Part shown: positions 11,089 through 22,515 of the stretch, in pieces
How positions within the stretch are numbered: position 1 is the stretch's first letter
Layout: the number at the start of each line of letters is the position of its first letter
From: Pilaira anomala
Taxonomy: Eukaryota > Mucoromycota > Mucoromycetes > Mucorales > Mucoraceae
Reading direction: 5' to 3'
Assembly: GCA_025716855.1 (NCBI GenBank)
Contig: JAIXMQ010000042.1
Coordinates: forward strand, 186,001 to 250,000
DNA: 64,000 nucleotides
Position numbers and translations under genes: made by a program
Notes under the pieces: model-generated
The model's database searches: none
What the model was told of the DNA's origin: nothing
The model's input: the letters and a program-made list of their open reading frames with translations, nothing else

Positions 11089-11700
11089 TCTGTTTGTAAT
11101 ATATTAATAATAAAGGATTATTGGACAAACTCCTACAGTGGGTACCAAGTTAGGTTCCCCACTTAGATTACAATGAAAAATATGTCGGAACTGAGTTCAT
11201 CCATCACAATACACAGCTTTTAATAAACAAGTAGTGAGCCTACCTAATAAAAAGATTATCAGGTAGTAACTAGTGTCAATTATAGAAAAGCGTATTCAGC
11301 ACAATACGCTTCACAACTGCTTATACATGTATTTGACATTGGTTAAATACTTTTCATCTTTTTTTTTTCCCCAAAAAATGCATAAAAATATGTATTTATT
11401 TATCAGCAAAAATTATATATGGTCAAAAAATTAGGTCATCTTGACAAAAAAAAAAAAAATACACAAAAGCTGCTTTTGACAAGAGAAGCATTTCTTTCTT
11501 AACACTTTGATCTTATCTCGTATTGATTCTCTCTTGCCGGCCTTCATCTACTTAATACATATAAAAAAATGATATAACACTTTTTCTTTTGTATTATAGT
11601 ATGTGCTAAATGTTATTTGTCTTTTTTATATATATGGTACGTATAAAAGTACAGAACAAATATAAAAAGTACTTTTATCTAACACTATATTCATTATACC
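11089..11700. other. Intergenic, no gene seen
   Basis: AT-rich spacer. A roughly 28-bp segment near 11181-11209 (AACTGAGTTCATCCA core) resembles one near 4757-4785, so part of it may be an old repeat. Short T and A runs are present. Confidence 0.4.
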
Positions 11701-12750
11701 AGTTTTTTTTTTCTAGTTACAGGTTTGTGGGTGCTCTGGTGATGATTTTTTCTCTTTTGTAGTGTTTATGATAACAAAGAGGATACGATGACAGAAGAAA
11801 TTATGGTTTTTGAAGAGGAAGTTCAGGACAAAGACAAATGTACGTTTATCTCGGGATCCAGCGCTTCTAAGCATGCACCAAGTGACATAAGATCGACCAT
11901 GGATGTAGACCCACACCCATCTAATTCTTCTAAGATAGCTAAAGGCAATAGTATGGTTGTGGATGTCGTAAATGATGACACTATTCTTACTCAATCACCT
12001 AACGTAACTTCTAAATTCAAATCACCAAAAAAGTCTAAATATAATACCCGTCAGGGTCATGAATAATAAGCCGATTCGCATCGCATCTTTAAATGCTCGT
12101 AGCATTTTCAAAGTTGCCAACAAAACAAACCAACGTTTGTTTCTTTCATTTCTTCGCTCTTCATCTCTTCATATTGATATTCTCTGTCTTCAAGAGGTAT
12201 CTGCATTTCATTCACAACATTCTCTTACGGAGGAACAACAACTCTATTTTCAACACTTTCTTTTTCCAAATCGGTCTTCAGTGGCCACTAAATACACTGC
12301 TATTATTTGCCTCAATAACAACCTACAACTCAAAGATGAAGTAGTATCCAGAGATCAACGCAGTATTGCAACACATATCATCAACTCTTCAGGCGATACA
12401 GTGGCATCAATTATTAATATATACGCCCCAGCATCATCCACCGAAAGATCATTATTCTTTACCAGTTTCCCAGATCTTCCTTTTTTAAATTACATCACTA
12501 CTGATTTTCCAGGTTTTATCTTAGGGTATTTCAATATGTCGTTGCCCTCTACTACCGGTACTGCAGATTGGAAGGATTGGATCTCTACCAATTTTTTTAA
12601 CTGCTTCCCTGCTGGCTCAACTAACTAAGTGTTTGGATACAGATGAATTAGTCACTGCTACCGCTGATATAATATGGGAAGCCAGGAATATCATCAGTCC
12701 TTATATTCAGTGGACGATATATTAGAAGATAGCATAGAGATAGAAGTACT
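11701..12750 (+). mobile_element. LINE fragment: 5' leader, ORF1 remnant and endonuclease part of ORF2
   Basis: The leader (AGTTACAGGTTTGTG ... TTTTTTCTCTTTTGTAGTG) recurs at 22311-22362. A 92-codon reading frame at 11788-12066 ends in the overlap ATGAATAA, where ORF2 starts at 12059. ORF2 shows an apurinic endonuclease domain: IRIASLNARSIF, HIDILCLQEVSAF, IINIYAPASSTERS. The next motif reads LGYFNMSL where GDFN is expected, so the metal-binding Asp is lost. The frame breaks near 12600 and no reverse transcriptase follows. It is a 3'-truncated, inactive copy. Confidence 0.8.
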
Positions 12751-13229
12751 GATTGTAACACAATAGTATGAACGCAACATTTGCTCGAATGCTTCACGCC
12801 AAGAAAAAAAAAAGGCATGTTTCATATAATCCAGTTAAAAATAGAAGTAATTGCGTTTAGGCTATAACTTTATCAGTTTAACAATTAACCTGCAAAAGAC
12901 CAACCTTTATTTTTTTGCATAAATTTCAAAAAAGTGTGTGATACATAAAAACCGAGATTTTTTTTAAAGAATAAAATAGCTGTATGAGAATAAGCTATAT
13001 AATACATAATTTTTAAATTTATCTTTGACTTGGTAGTTAATGGTAAAACTTGAGTGGCTTTTTAAAGAAGCATCCTTGGTGAGCTATGTATGAATTTATA
13101 ATAGATATATGTCATTGACAATTGATTAGATAAAAAAACATAAAAAGGACCTCCTATGTATTTTAGTTTAGTTCTTCTTCTTTTTGTTTATATAACAACA
13201 AAATGAATCAATAATAAATATACATCATT
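12751..13229. other. Intergenic, promoter side of the HAD-like gene
   Basis: AT-rich sequence with no recognisable gene. It lies between the LINE fragment and the HAD-like gene. Confidence 0.35.
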
Positions 13230-14315
13230 ATGTCAGACACTATCGAAGCTAAAGACTGGGCACTCTTGCATGACTCTGTAATTCGCTTAGAAAGATTAGC
13301 TGAAATTAGACAAAAATTAGGTTTCATCATATGGACAATGTTATTTACAAGGTAATTAAGGAAACACAACAAATTGACAGCGGTAAAAAATTAAACTGGT
13401 ATATATTTTAGGGTTCTAGTTTATTGCCTGGTGCTAAAGAACTTGTTCAATTTTTGGATGACAATAACAAAAAGTATCTGTTCTTAACTAATGCTTCCTC
13501 TTGTACTCCTCGTGAATTACAAAATAAATTCGCAATTCTTGGTATTCAAGTCTCTCAAGACCACTTTATTACATCAGGTCAAGCCACTGCATATTTCCTT
13601 GAATCACAAATGCCTGAAGGTGGTACTGTCTATGTAATCGGCGAACCTGGTCTCTGTTGGGCTTTATATGAGAAAGGCTTCTACATGAACGATCATAACC
13701 CAGATTATGTTGTTTTGGGAGAAACTGCAAATTACAATTTCGAGAAAATTACCAAAGCTGTACAACTTGTACAACAAGATGCCAAATTAATTGCTACTAA
13801 CCTCGATGTGGCAACTATGGATTCAGATGGCAACAGCGTACCTTCCACTGGTGTTTTTGCGGCTTGTATTGAGATGGTAACAAGGACCAAGGCCTTCTCT
13901 TGTGGTAAACCTTCTGCTTTAATCATGCGATATGCTCAACGTCAACTTGGTTTAAGTAGATCTCAAACATGTATTATTGGTGACCGTATGGAAACTGAGT
14001 AAGTACAGAATTTTATTGGATGATGAGCTATCTTGTTTATTTATCATAATTTTAGCATTGCTGCGGGAATCTCGTCAGAGATTAGTTCTATTCTTGTTTT
14101 ATCAGGCGTCTCCGGTATGAATGACTTGAACCAATTTGCTTATAGACCTTATATTATTTTAGACGGTGTGTTTGAAATTCCTAATAATGATACAATCAAC
14201 AAAGTATCTGACGAAGAATTAGAAGAAGCTGAAAGAAGGGTAACTCTACAAGTCTTTATTTGTTTTTTTTTTTTTGTGTATTAACATGTGTTTCTTTTAG
14301 GCGTCTTTATTGTAA
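13230..14315 (+). CDS. HAD-IIA phosphatase (4-nitrophenylphosphatase / phosphoglycolate phosphatase type), N-terminus damaged
   Basis: Exons 13412-13998, 14056-14239 and 14301-14315 encode a clear HAD-IIA enzyme: SSLLPGAKELVQFLDDN, YLFLTNASSCTPRELQNK (motif II), FSCGKPSALIMRYA (motif III) and IIGDRMETDIAAGISSE (motif IV). The family dephosphorylates small phosphoesters in the cytosol. The only frame-consistent first exon is 13331-13351, MDNVIYK, which starts one residue after the nucleophile Asp expected in DxDN. An ATG at 13230 opens MSDTIEAKDWALLHDS but is out of frame with the rest. In frame, the residue at the nucleophile position would be His. Either the gene is inactive, the sequence has an error, or a tiny exon was missed. 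Confidence 0.7.
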
Positions 14316-14426
14316 AAACCTTTTATCTTATTGGTTTAAACTATTTTTATTTTTTAAATAAAATAAACAACTCTGTGAATATTTATCTATCTTTCACCCT
14401 TTTTTTTTCTCATTTTACATAATGTT

Positions 14427-15570
14427 ATGGATTTTATTAAACTTGAACGAGTTGAACCTTTGCAAAGTTCTAGTTCCATCGTTCCCATGCCAAGACCTAC
14501 AACTAATCAGCCGGTACCGTTTTCTGCTGCAAATTACCAAGGAGGGATTACTGGCTTAAACAGTCAATTTAACAAACTTCGAACAAAAACCTTGAGCCGT
14601 TACCTATCCCGCCCGAAGTAATTCCAATTATGGCTTTTTTTCTGACGAAGTGAATGAGTATGAGAAGCTTTTCTTACAAGAAGGCGATCGCGTAGATAAC
14701 TTGAGCATAAAGGCTTTACTCTCACCTTTCAGCAACGTTAAACTACCTCTTACCAAAGCTTCCCACTTTGAAAAGATCATGTTCTTAATAAAGCTGCTAA
14801 CAAGAATTAATAAAAATCCCATGGTAGACTTAAATATGTTTTTTTTTTTTACTTTTTTAAAAAAAGGTTCTTAAAATCTTTTTGTATCTGTAGAACTTCG
14901 ACTCGGCCATAATCTGTTGCGATATGCGATCTGAAAATAATGTCTATGATTGTTTTTTTTTTCACAAATTTCAACTTGAAACGTTTATCTGAACTCTTTC
15001 CAGGAAGCGGTGTTTTCGGCACCTACAATGGAATTCAGACACCATTATTGCTCTACCTTGAGACTTGGGAAGGCAGTAGCTTTCACCCTTTTCCACCCAG
15101 ACATGCTTTTGGTATCATTGTTAAAGTAAGAAAGAAGATTAAAGAACCTAAAAAAGTAATTTGATCGTATGACTATATGAAAATAACATTAATTTTTTTT
15201 ATGTATATATTTTTAGTACAAACTTATCACTAAAGGTGAATTAGATGCAATTTTTATCTATGACTCGGCTTGCAAAGTTAACGTTGATAAAGAAATGTCA
15301 TTATTAAAAGGTATCGGAGGTAACGAGACACCTCTCTTATTCTATATTGCTTGTATGGATACCATTGAGATGCGTATTCATACATTCAATCGTTGTGCTC
15401 CTGTTTCGGTCGATTGGAATACCAAAGTAAGCAACTTATCATACAAGTTGCAACAAGTATTATTATTACAACCAAACAGACAACCAGATCAAACTGCAGT
15501 GACTTCATGGAATGATCGTTTATTGCAAACTATTTTCCATCGGTTGTATGTCAAAGATAAAAGCATTTAT
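14427..15570 (+). pseudogene. Decayed intron-containing gene of unknown family
   Basis: Several frames can be linked by plausible introns and small frameshifts: 14427-14620, a frame from about 14640 (SDEVNEYEKLFLQEGDRVDN), an exon near 14894 (NFDSAIICCDMRSENN), 14970-15126 (LFPGSGVFGTYNGIQTPLLL) and, after a good intron ending in TAG at about 15217, KLITKGELDAIFIYDSACKV onward. Frame breaks near 14590, 14632 and 14955 suggest a dying gene. I do not recognise the family. Its 3' end runs into the MITE at 15570-15721, which probably truncated it. Confidence 0.5.
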
Positions 15571-15721
15571 GTTTTTAAATTTCAGACTTTTGCGGCCTTA
15601 AATCGTGTCATGGCCTTATTTATGCCTTGAAAAAAGTTAAAATAGGCAAAATATTCAGGAAATTGTGGCCTTAAATCGGAAATGGCCTTAAATCGAACGG
15701 CCTTAAATAGAGCGGGTACTG
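15570..15721. mobile_element. MITE copy 2, left end missing
   Basis: The stretch from CAGACTTTTGCGGCC to GGCCTTAAATAGAGCGGGTA is the reverse complement of the MITE at 4843-4992 with extra internal copies of GGCCTTAAATCG. The right end is ...GGGTACTG followed by TA, matching a Tc1/mariner-type end and target. The left terminal repeat is not visible. Confidence 0.65.
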
Positions 15722-17025
15722 TATTAAAGGAGCTTTGCTCTTTGAATTGAACTCGTTCGTATTTCATCACCATTATTCTTTTAAAGGCTCTTGTTGTGAT
15801 ATAGAATAGATAATAGAAATAAAAGATATAAAAATTAGATAAGTAGTTTGAGACTGTTTACAAGTGTTTATTAAATGTAAAAAGTGTAGAATAAAAGTGT
15901 GAGGGAGATTGTATCTATTCTAATCTGAGAGGGTATTTATATTTCTTTATTTTACAGACTACTGAGTTACATATATGATATCATAATAGAGTTTATACTA
16001 GTATGTTATCTGTTTCTATATTTCATATTAATTTAGTGTGTGAATCAACATCTTTAACTATCTTTTATATGTTTTTATGATTCAATAATAAACTTCCTAT
16101 TTTATTAGATATTTAATCCCAGTATCTGGATGTAACCTTACTGCTTTATTTACTATGCTAGATCACCACAGCTCTGCTTCTGAAGCAGTTTTTACTCTTC
16201 CTCGTAATAACAACGCCTCGGTTAACGGAGCTGAAAGTAAGAAAAGACAACGGGAAGAAGACTTTGATGTTGAAGATGATAAACATAAAACAAAAAAGAC
16301 ATCCAAAGTATCTGTAAGTATGGAAAGATATTTATATATATCCGAAATGAAAATTTGCATGAAATGAATGATTTTACTTTTTTTACTTTTGTGGGTCAAT
16401 TTTCCTGTTTTTTTGGGAAGAGCACCTACAACTGAAGAAGCAAATGTGTGACAATTGGTAAATTTATTTATTTATTGTTTATTTGGTAATAAAATGTAAG
16501 AAAGACAAGATAAGAAATGAGCCTCTTTGTGATCCTTTATTTTAATGGAGAGTAATTCATAGTAAAAATTAGTGTTCCTTTTATACCAAATTATCATTTT
16601 AATAACAGACATCGTTCTTTCAATATAGTTCTACCGTAGCGGGAGAACTATAAGGATTTGTCAAGATAAATTTATTGGTGAAACCTGAGTTACTGCATAA
16701 AGATATATATCACCTTAAATGCCTGTCACTAAGGACTACTGTTAATAATAATTTATAGTGATCCGCTGTGATAGGTAGAGAAGGTAAAGTATAAATTAAA
16801 GTAGTCATGATTCGAATAATAAGGACTTGAATATGTCACTTAATATACCAATGTTATAATATATCGTGTATATTATAACTATGAACTATATAAGATGTAA
16901 TTGTATTCTGTTTAATTATAGGAGTAAATACGACAAAATGGATCAACAGGAATAAAATCTCTCGCGAATCATTTTACAACCAGATTTAAAAAGTTTTTCG
17001 CGAAATTTAAAAAATAGGGGTGTTC
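15722..17025. other. Intergenic; weak reading frame at 16155-16367
   Basis: No recognisable gene. A 70-codon frame at 16155-16367 encodes a charged stretch (ESKKRQREEDFDVEDDKH) that could be a gene remnant but has no partner exons I can support. The rest is AT-rich. Confidence 0.35.
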
Positions 17026-17515
17026 TGTAACGACTGCCTTTTTTGTTTTGGTAAAATTACCTGTTTCCTATCTTTTCTTCTATCGTCAAACCTTATTTCT
17101 TTTTCTTTATAAATACTCCCCTTTTTTTCACCTTTTAATAAAGTTCTTCAGTCGAATCTCAATCAAAATCTGATCTATTCTTTTTTTTTCTACATTTGCT
17201 AAGGCAGTGTAAACTTTTCTTTTCTTTTCTTTTTTATTATTATTTCTTTTTTTTTTCTTTTCCTTTTTCCCCTTCTTTTGTCATATAAAAAAAAACCGTT
17301 TTAGTGATCTTTCTCTTAGAATACACTAAGAGAATAAGTCTAAACGTATCGTATTTCAGTGGTTTTAGAAACATTTCTTTCTTTTAAGAATAATATCTGA
17401 TCCCACAATCTACATAAATAAAAAGCATACATCTTTAGGCTTTAAAGCTATAGAGAACCATACTTTTTTTATCTTAAGTCATCTCGTCAATAAAGAACTC
17501 TTATTCATAAGAGAT
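17026..17515 (+). mobile_element. LTR-like sequence 1 (Ty3-type start), bounds approximate
   Basis: It starts TGTAACGACTGCC, similar to TGTTACGG starts of Ty3/Gypsy LTRs. A TATAAATACTCCC box near 17109 is followed by CCTTTTAATAAAG, a poly(A)-signal layout shared with 18535-18966 and with 24283 onward. No internal retrotransposon genes are attached, so it would be a solo LTR. The 3' limit is a guess; a TTGGTGGACC follows at about 17520. Confidence 0.4.
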
Positions 17516-17589
17516 ATATATTGGTGGACCTTAAACAATTAGCGAGTGAATCATATCTATCTTTATAAGAATTGATAATCATTACTTGT

Positions 17590-18475
17590 GTTCCGTTGAT
17601 CATCTTCGTCTATTATACATTATATATACTTCGTGTATTGTTTTTTTTTAATAAGTTAGACGTTGTGTCTAACTCGTTACCTAACTGGTGAATAAGTTCC
17701 AATGCAGCAGAATTTACAGTACACGGCAGAAATTGCGCATCGTTGAATATGAAAGCCCAATGTGAAGACCAGATCGCTTGAATAGTGCAAGTAATAATTT
17801 GGACGGAGGATAGATGCGGTACAACAGTGATTGTAGGATCGCGACTAGGGAAATTGGGAACTGTTTGAAGTGCTTTAAGGGCCAGAGTGAGGAAAGAGGA
17901 AAGAGTTTGGGAGGTGGTATTTGAGATGAAAGAATCACCAACCTGTGACCATACGAAAGATAGTAAGGGGCAAGAGAAGAAGAAATGGTACAGAGAATCC
18001 GGCTCAGTTTGGCAGCGAAGGCAGAGGGAGGAAGTAAATCGAGCAGGGAACCGGTGGTGAAGGAGGCTAGAGTGCGGTATACGATTATGAAGTAATCGAA
18101 ACCAAATAGTTCGCGCTTTAACGTGGATAGAGTAACGCCAAAAACGGGTCCATTTGGTGGGGGAGAGTGGATAAAGGAAATTCATTTGAGATGGTGGAGT
18201 TAGAAAGGAAGGTGGGCAGGGACAAGTATATAGGGAGTGAGATCTATTTCTAAGAAGGATAGTTAAAGAATTAATACTACCAGATAAGTAAGCTGTATCA
18301 ATAGATGAAAAGTTATTAGTCTGGAAAATGGAAAGAATCATCGGTGATAAGTCAATAGAAGAATTCTGAAACTGAGTGAGAGGTGTGATTGTATGAAAAA
18401 ATTGTAGAATAAAAGTTCTTGTTCGGGTGATAGAAGCAGAAAGATCGTTCAATACATGTTTACTTATACCTGGAT
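17590..18475 (-). mobile_element. 5'-truncated LINE, ORF2 C-terminus with zinc-binding zf-RVT domain
   Basis: The 279-codon minus frame at 18452-17613 contains TIWFRLLHNRIPHSSLLHHR and CLRCQTEPDSLYHFFFSC, the C-x2-C-x7-H-x4-C knuckle found near the end of LINE ORF2 proteins (zf-RVT). The reading runs into an A-rich tail near 17640, as expected of a LINE 3' end. Reverse transcriptase and endonuclease are missing. The sequence differs from the LINE at 18967-21124, so it is another family or an old relative. Confidence 0.75.
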
Positions 18476-18534
18476 ATAAAGTAAGATCGGTGCCGGCAAA
18501 ATTTTTTTGACTTTACTTGTAAGTGGTGGGATCA

Positions 18535-18966
18535 TGTTGTGAACGAGCACATTATATTCTCATATAATTACACATGCTCTAATATCCTTCACTACTTTAC
18601 GATACTATAAGTTTATTCACACTACAATAATTATCTAATTGGCTAATATATAAATCACATCATTGTCTCTATGATCAACAAGCCTCTTTTATAATTATCT
18701 GGTACAGCTACCAGTTATAATACTTGGGGACCTTTTATCTTATTTTCAGCAACATGTTTATTGTAATAGATCATTGATCATGGCTATGTTTCACAATTCA
18801 TGCTTCGCTTGTTTAACTTTTATTTACTATATATAACCAAACACTTTTTGTACCTTTTAATAAAGTTTAGTTTATTTTTGCAGTCTGATTTATTTTAAAT
18901 TTGTTATATATTTTTTATTGCTTTTATTTCCGTTTGTTCTATCACTATAATAGCTCGAACATCTCA
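18535..18966 (+). mobile_element. LTR-like sequence 2 between two LINE remnants
   Basis: The segment begins TGTTGTGAACGAGC and ends GCTCGAACATCTCA, an imperfect inverted end pair with TG...CA termini. It is flanked by GATCA (left) and GATCC (right), a near 5-bp target duplication. Inside are TATATAACCAAACAC and CCTTTTAATAAAG, the promoter/poly(A) order of an LTR. No coding sequence is present, so a solo LTR fits. Confidence 0.45.
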
Positions 18967-21073
18967 GATCCCACTTTACTCAGTAATTGGCGGCCTCTTT
19001 CACTTATTAACATGGATGCCAAAATCTTCACTAAGCTTCTCGCTAATCGATTCAAACGTGTCTTGTCGTCCTCAATAAACCCGTATCAAACTGGTTTTAT
19101 ACGCAACCGGCTGATTTCTGATAACGGTTGGGTAAACCTGCTGCTTCACATCGCGATATAAACCGGTATCCTATCGACCCTCAGTCCTTACCGAATTTTA
19201 AATTGTTGAGCTACGCCAATGACCTTGAAGTTTTTTTATCATCTACTGTTGAATAGACCCATCTCCAACGTATTTTGGCATGCTACAGTCGAGCAAGAAA
19301 CACCAAGGTGAATATACGGAAAACAGAACTAGTATCTTTATCAGGTTTGTCGCATCCCGAGTGGAAGGCCATCGCATCTGAAGCAGGTATCTCCTATCAT
19401 ATTGGTGCCTCAACTTCAGCCGTACATTACCTAGGGTATCCTTTATACTCAAATCAGTCCCGGTTACTTCACTTCCTAGAGGATATCAAGACAAAAAATC
19501 AAGACCCACTCAATTATTTTACGTAAACGACATCTGACGATTCGTGGCTCTTCATTGGTAGCGAACTCTCTATTACTTAGTCGACTCTGGCATATTCTAA
19601 GGGTGGTGCCTATACCGGCTACTTGGCTACTTGAAATTAAACGTACTATACGAGCTTTTGTTCTTCCACTTTGGCTAGCTCCTGCTGGGGATCTAATATT
19701 CTTACCTAAAACACATGGTGGTTTAAGTGTTGTCAATCCACATATCCAACAGCTATCTTTACAACTTATATACCTTCAGCGTTTGTTACATACAAAATCT
19801 TCAACTGATTTTGACACACCTCTTATATGTGCCTCATGTATATATATTTGCACTGGTCACCGTAACTTTCTGCCTTGGCTTCGACATCCTTCTCTTTATG
19901 TTCCTATGTTAAAACATCTTCCTACGATGACGCATTTAACCAGGTTAATAACACTGCTACCTCCTTTGAAATTTAACTCTACCTGGTCTGGTCTCTGGCT
20001 ATATCTGATTCTCCTTTACGATTTGCGCTATCCTCTTCAGAACCGACTACTGATGGCTCCCACAGTAGTACTACTAGTAACGCTGGTATCGATCCTAATA
20101 AAATAGCTACACGGTATTTAGTCTCTGATGATGTTATGGATTGGTTATCCACGGCCAACCAGTTTCACAATTGTTTATCTTTTGAAGTACCTAAACCAGG
20201 TTTACCTGCACGTGTATACCGTCAGCTTCAATCTCCTGATAGCGGTATATCTTGGTCTTCGTCATTAAAACGGTTCATGCCCTGGAATGCCTCAGCCTAC
20301 CTTGTACCTCCGACTTTCAATTCCCCTAATACCAAATCAACTTTTGCAGCCACAGGATTTGAATGGGTGCTTCGTGTTAATTCCTTCAAAGTGCTCCCCA
20401 TCGTCGTATTTCTAATGTTTTAATTTATTCCAGTTATATGTACATACAACTCCAACGTCGTAAAAAGAAACTGGATTACTTGAAGGTCACCAGGTCTGGT
20501 AAAATCCCTATCCCGTACGCTATCCTTAGTAACTATCTTTCTCCTGACCTCTGGAAATTCTTTTGGTCTCTCTCTCTCTGCCTCACAAGGTGGTAACCAT
20601 TTGGTGGCGCTTACTTCAAAATAAAATTGGCTGTCAAGCAACTTTGTTCCGGTGGAATTCTCAATTATGGTCCTCTTCACTGTGTAGAATATGCAAGTCT
20701 GAGTCCGAGACCATACAACACTTCTTTGTCTCATGCTTTCACAAGTGGTCCTTTTGGGAATCTCAACTAGCCGGCTTACAACTAACTGCCAAGTTCCCAA
20801 CTCCAGAGCCAGTTTGGCTTTCCATTTATACATTACACGATGAGTCTGGTGAGTTAATCGATTAGGCTATCCTCCTTTCTCTAGGAACCATATTAGAAAT
20901 CGTCTGGTGCCACCACTGGATGTGCATCTTTGACAACACGTCTTGGTCCAACGTTCTAGCTGACTCTTTACATAATTATTCTCTTTCTCATTATCTCACT
21001 ACGGCTGCTAATTCTCATGAACCTATAGACATTAGCTAATAACTTCCTTTTTAACTCATTATTTTAATAAAAG

Positions 21074-21124
<51 letters not shown>
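18967..21124 (+). mobile_element. Degenerate LINE, reverse transcriptase to poly(A) tail
   Basis: Pieces of ORF2 occur in several frames. The start of the reverse transcriptase is SNWRPLSLINMDAKIFTKLL and YQTGFIRNRLISDN. A jump removes most of the catalytic core; the active-site segment reads YANDLEVFL instead of F/YADD. The thumb/connection region continues at 19275-20400 and a zf-RVT knuckle (CRICKSESETIQHFFVSC) lies near 20690. The element ends in AATAAAAG and a tract of about 50 A (21074-21124). Multiple stops, frameshifts and the internal deletion make it inactive. Confidence 0.8.
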
Positions 21125-21127
<3 letters not shown>

Positions 21128-21764
21128 AATATAAACTAGTGTTTATAGGTTTTCATTAAAAAACTTATTTAGCAATATACAGATTCAATGCATATGAAGA
21201 AAAGGACTTAGATGTATTATAAAACAAAACAAAAGAGACATAGTTATTAGGGTCTTATTACACACATTTATGAACATAATTTATTATTTTAAAGATGGAT
21301 ATTTATTTATTATTCAATTGATATGATAGTTCCTTTAGTTAGAGCAACAGGAGGCACCACGTGAAGGTAGAACTAAGAGCCTCCCATTTTCATAGCTCAA
21401 CACCGGCTATGGGGAATTTCAACCCTAGGGAAGCAAACCAAAAAAGCAGTATTAATCACCAGAACTACAATTTAGTGAGTATGCAGAAATGAATGTGTAA
21501 TTATATTTACCATTTATGATACCATTTATGATACCAATCAGAACATAAAAGCCGAGATCCAAGTATAGTCGAATGTATAGATTTGACCGTTAAGCCAAAC
21601 TCCAACGCCCTCGCGTCGACCAAAACTCAAGGGGTTGATCTAACCTCCTCCCGTTGACCCGAACCCAAAGGCAGATCGCAGCACGTGCAACTGACTCTAC
21701 ACTAAGGGCTTTCAAAAATACCCAAACCAGCTATTTAACCAGAAGAAATTTGGAAACCATGTCA
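21125..21764. other. Intergenic, no gene seen
   Basis: No supported gene. I looked for tRNA-like folds around 21400-21700 because the base composition is richer in C, but found no acceptor stem with A and B boxes. Confidence 0.35.
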
Positions 21765-22076
21765 GTAGAGAAACCATATCACCAGAGAAAACCATATCAG
21801 TAGGAACTTGAAAGTAGAGAAACCATATCACCAGAGAAAACCATATCGGTAGAGGGGAAAGTAGAGATAGTTTTAAAAGTAGAGATAGTTTTAAAAGTAG
21901 AGATAGTTTTAAAAGTAGAGATAGTTTTAAAAGTAGAGATAGTTTTAAAAGTAGAGATAGTTTTAAAAGTAGAGATAGTTTTAAAAGTAGAGATAGTTTT
22001 AAAAGTAGAGATAGTTTTAAAAGTAGAGATAGTTTTAAAAGTAGAGATAGTTTTAAAAGTAGAGATAGTTTTAAAG
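21765..22076 (+). repeat. Minisatellite: 12 x 18 bp, with a two-copy ~46-bp leader repeat
   Basis: From about 21860 the unit GTAGAGATAGTTTTAAAA is repeated about twelve times head to tail with almost no variation. Just before it a ~46-bp unit (AGTAGAGAAACCATATCACC ... GAGAAAACCATATC) occurs twice. Reading the minus strand gives a FKTIST peptide repeat, which I treat as a by-product of the repeat rather than a gene. Confidence 0.95.
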
Positions 22077-22274
22077 TAAAGAAAGAAAAAAAAGTGATGA
22101 TAGAAAAAAGTTGACCTATTTATGTTTCCACGATAAAAATTTTTTTTTATCGTGTCCATTAGTTTCAGATGTGTATTCACCGGAAGAAAAAAAAAATACA
22201 CACACACAAAAAAAAAAAGAAAACCCTCCACTTGACATCCTTGAAAGCTCTCAAATTTACAACAGATCTTTTTT

Positions 22275-22515
22275 TTTATATCATCATTTTTTTTTTTTTT
22301 TTTTTTTTTTTTTTGTAGTTACAGGTTCGTGATGGTTTTTTCTCTTTTGTAGTGGACTGGGTTTTAGGTATGTAAATTTAACATACTGATTATATAATGT
22401 TTATATTGGCTCCTAATTAATATGTCTCTTTTTAGGATTATATGTGGATGTTGTGGATATAAATGTTGTGGATATAAATGTTATGGATATGGATGTTGTG
22501 GATATGGATTAAAGG
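22275..22515 (+). mobile_element. Second copy of LINE 5' leader with a short ORF1-like remnant
   Basis: After a long T tract, GTAGTTACAGGTTCGTGATG and TTTTTTCTCTTTTGTAGTG match the LINE leader at 11708-11770. It continues into a 15-bp direct repeat (GTGGATATAAATGTT type, 22440-22515) that reads VDVVDINVVDINVMDMD. This is probably the remains of another 5' end of the same LINE family. Confidence 0.55.

Noticed and set aside
21860..22076. CRISPR-like array
   Set aside because: Repeat units are contiguous with no spacers, and the organism is a fungus.
21797..22231. Minus-strand frame encoding a FKTIST peptide repeat
   Set aside because: It is simply the 18-bp minisatellite read in one frame; there is no start context, domain or flanking exon.
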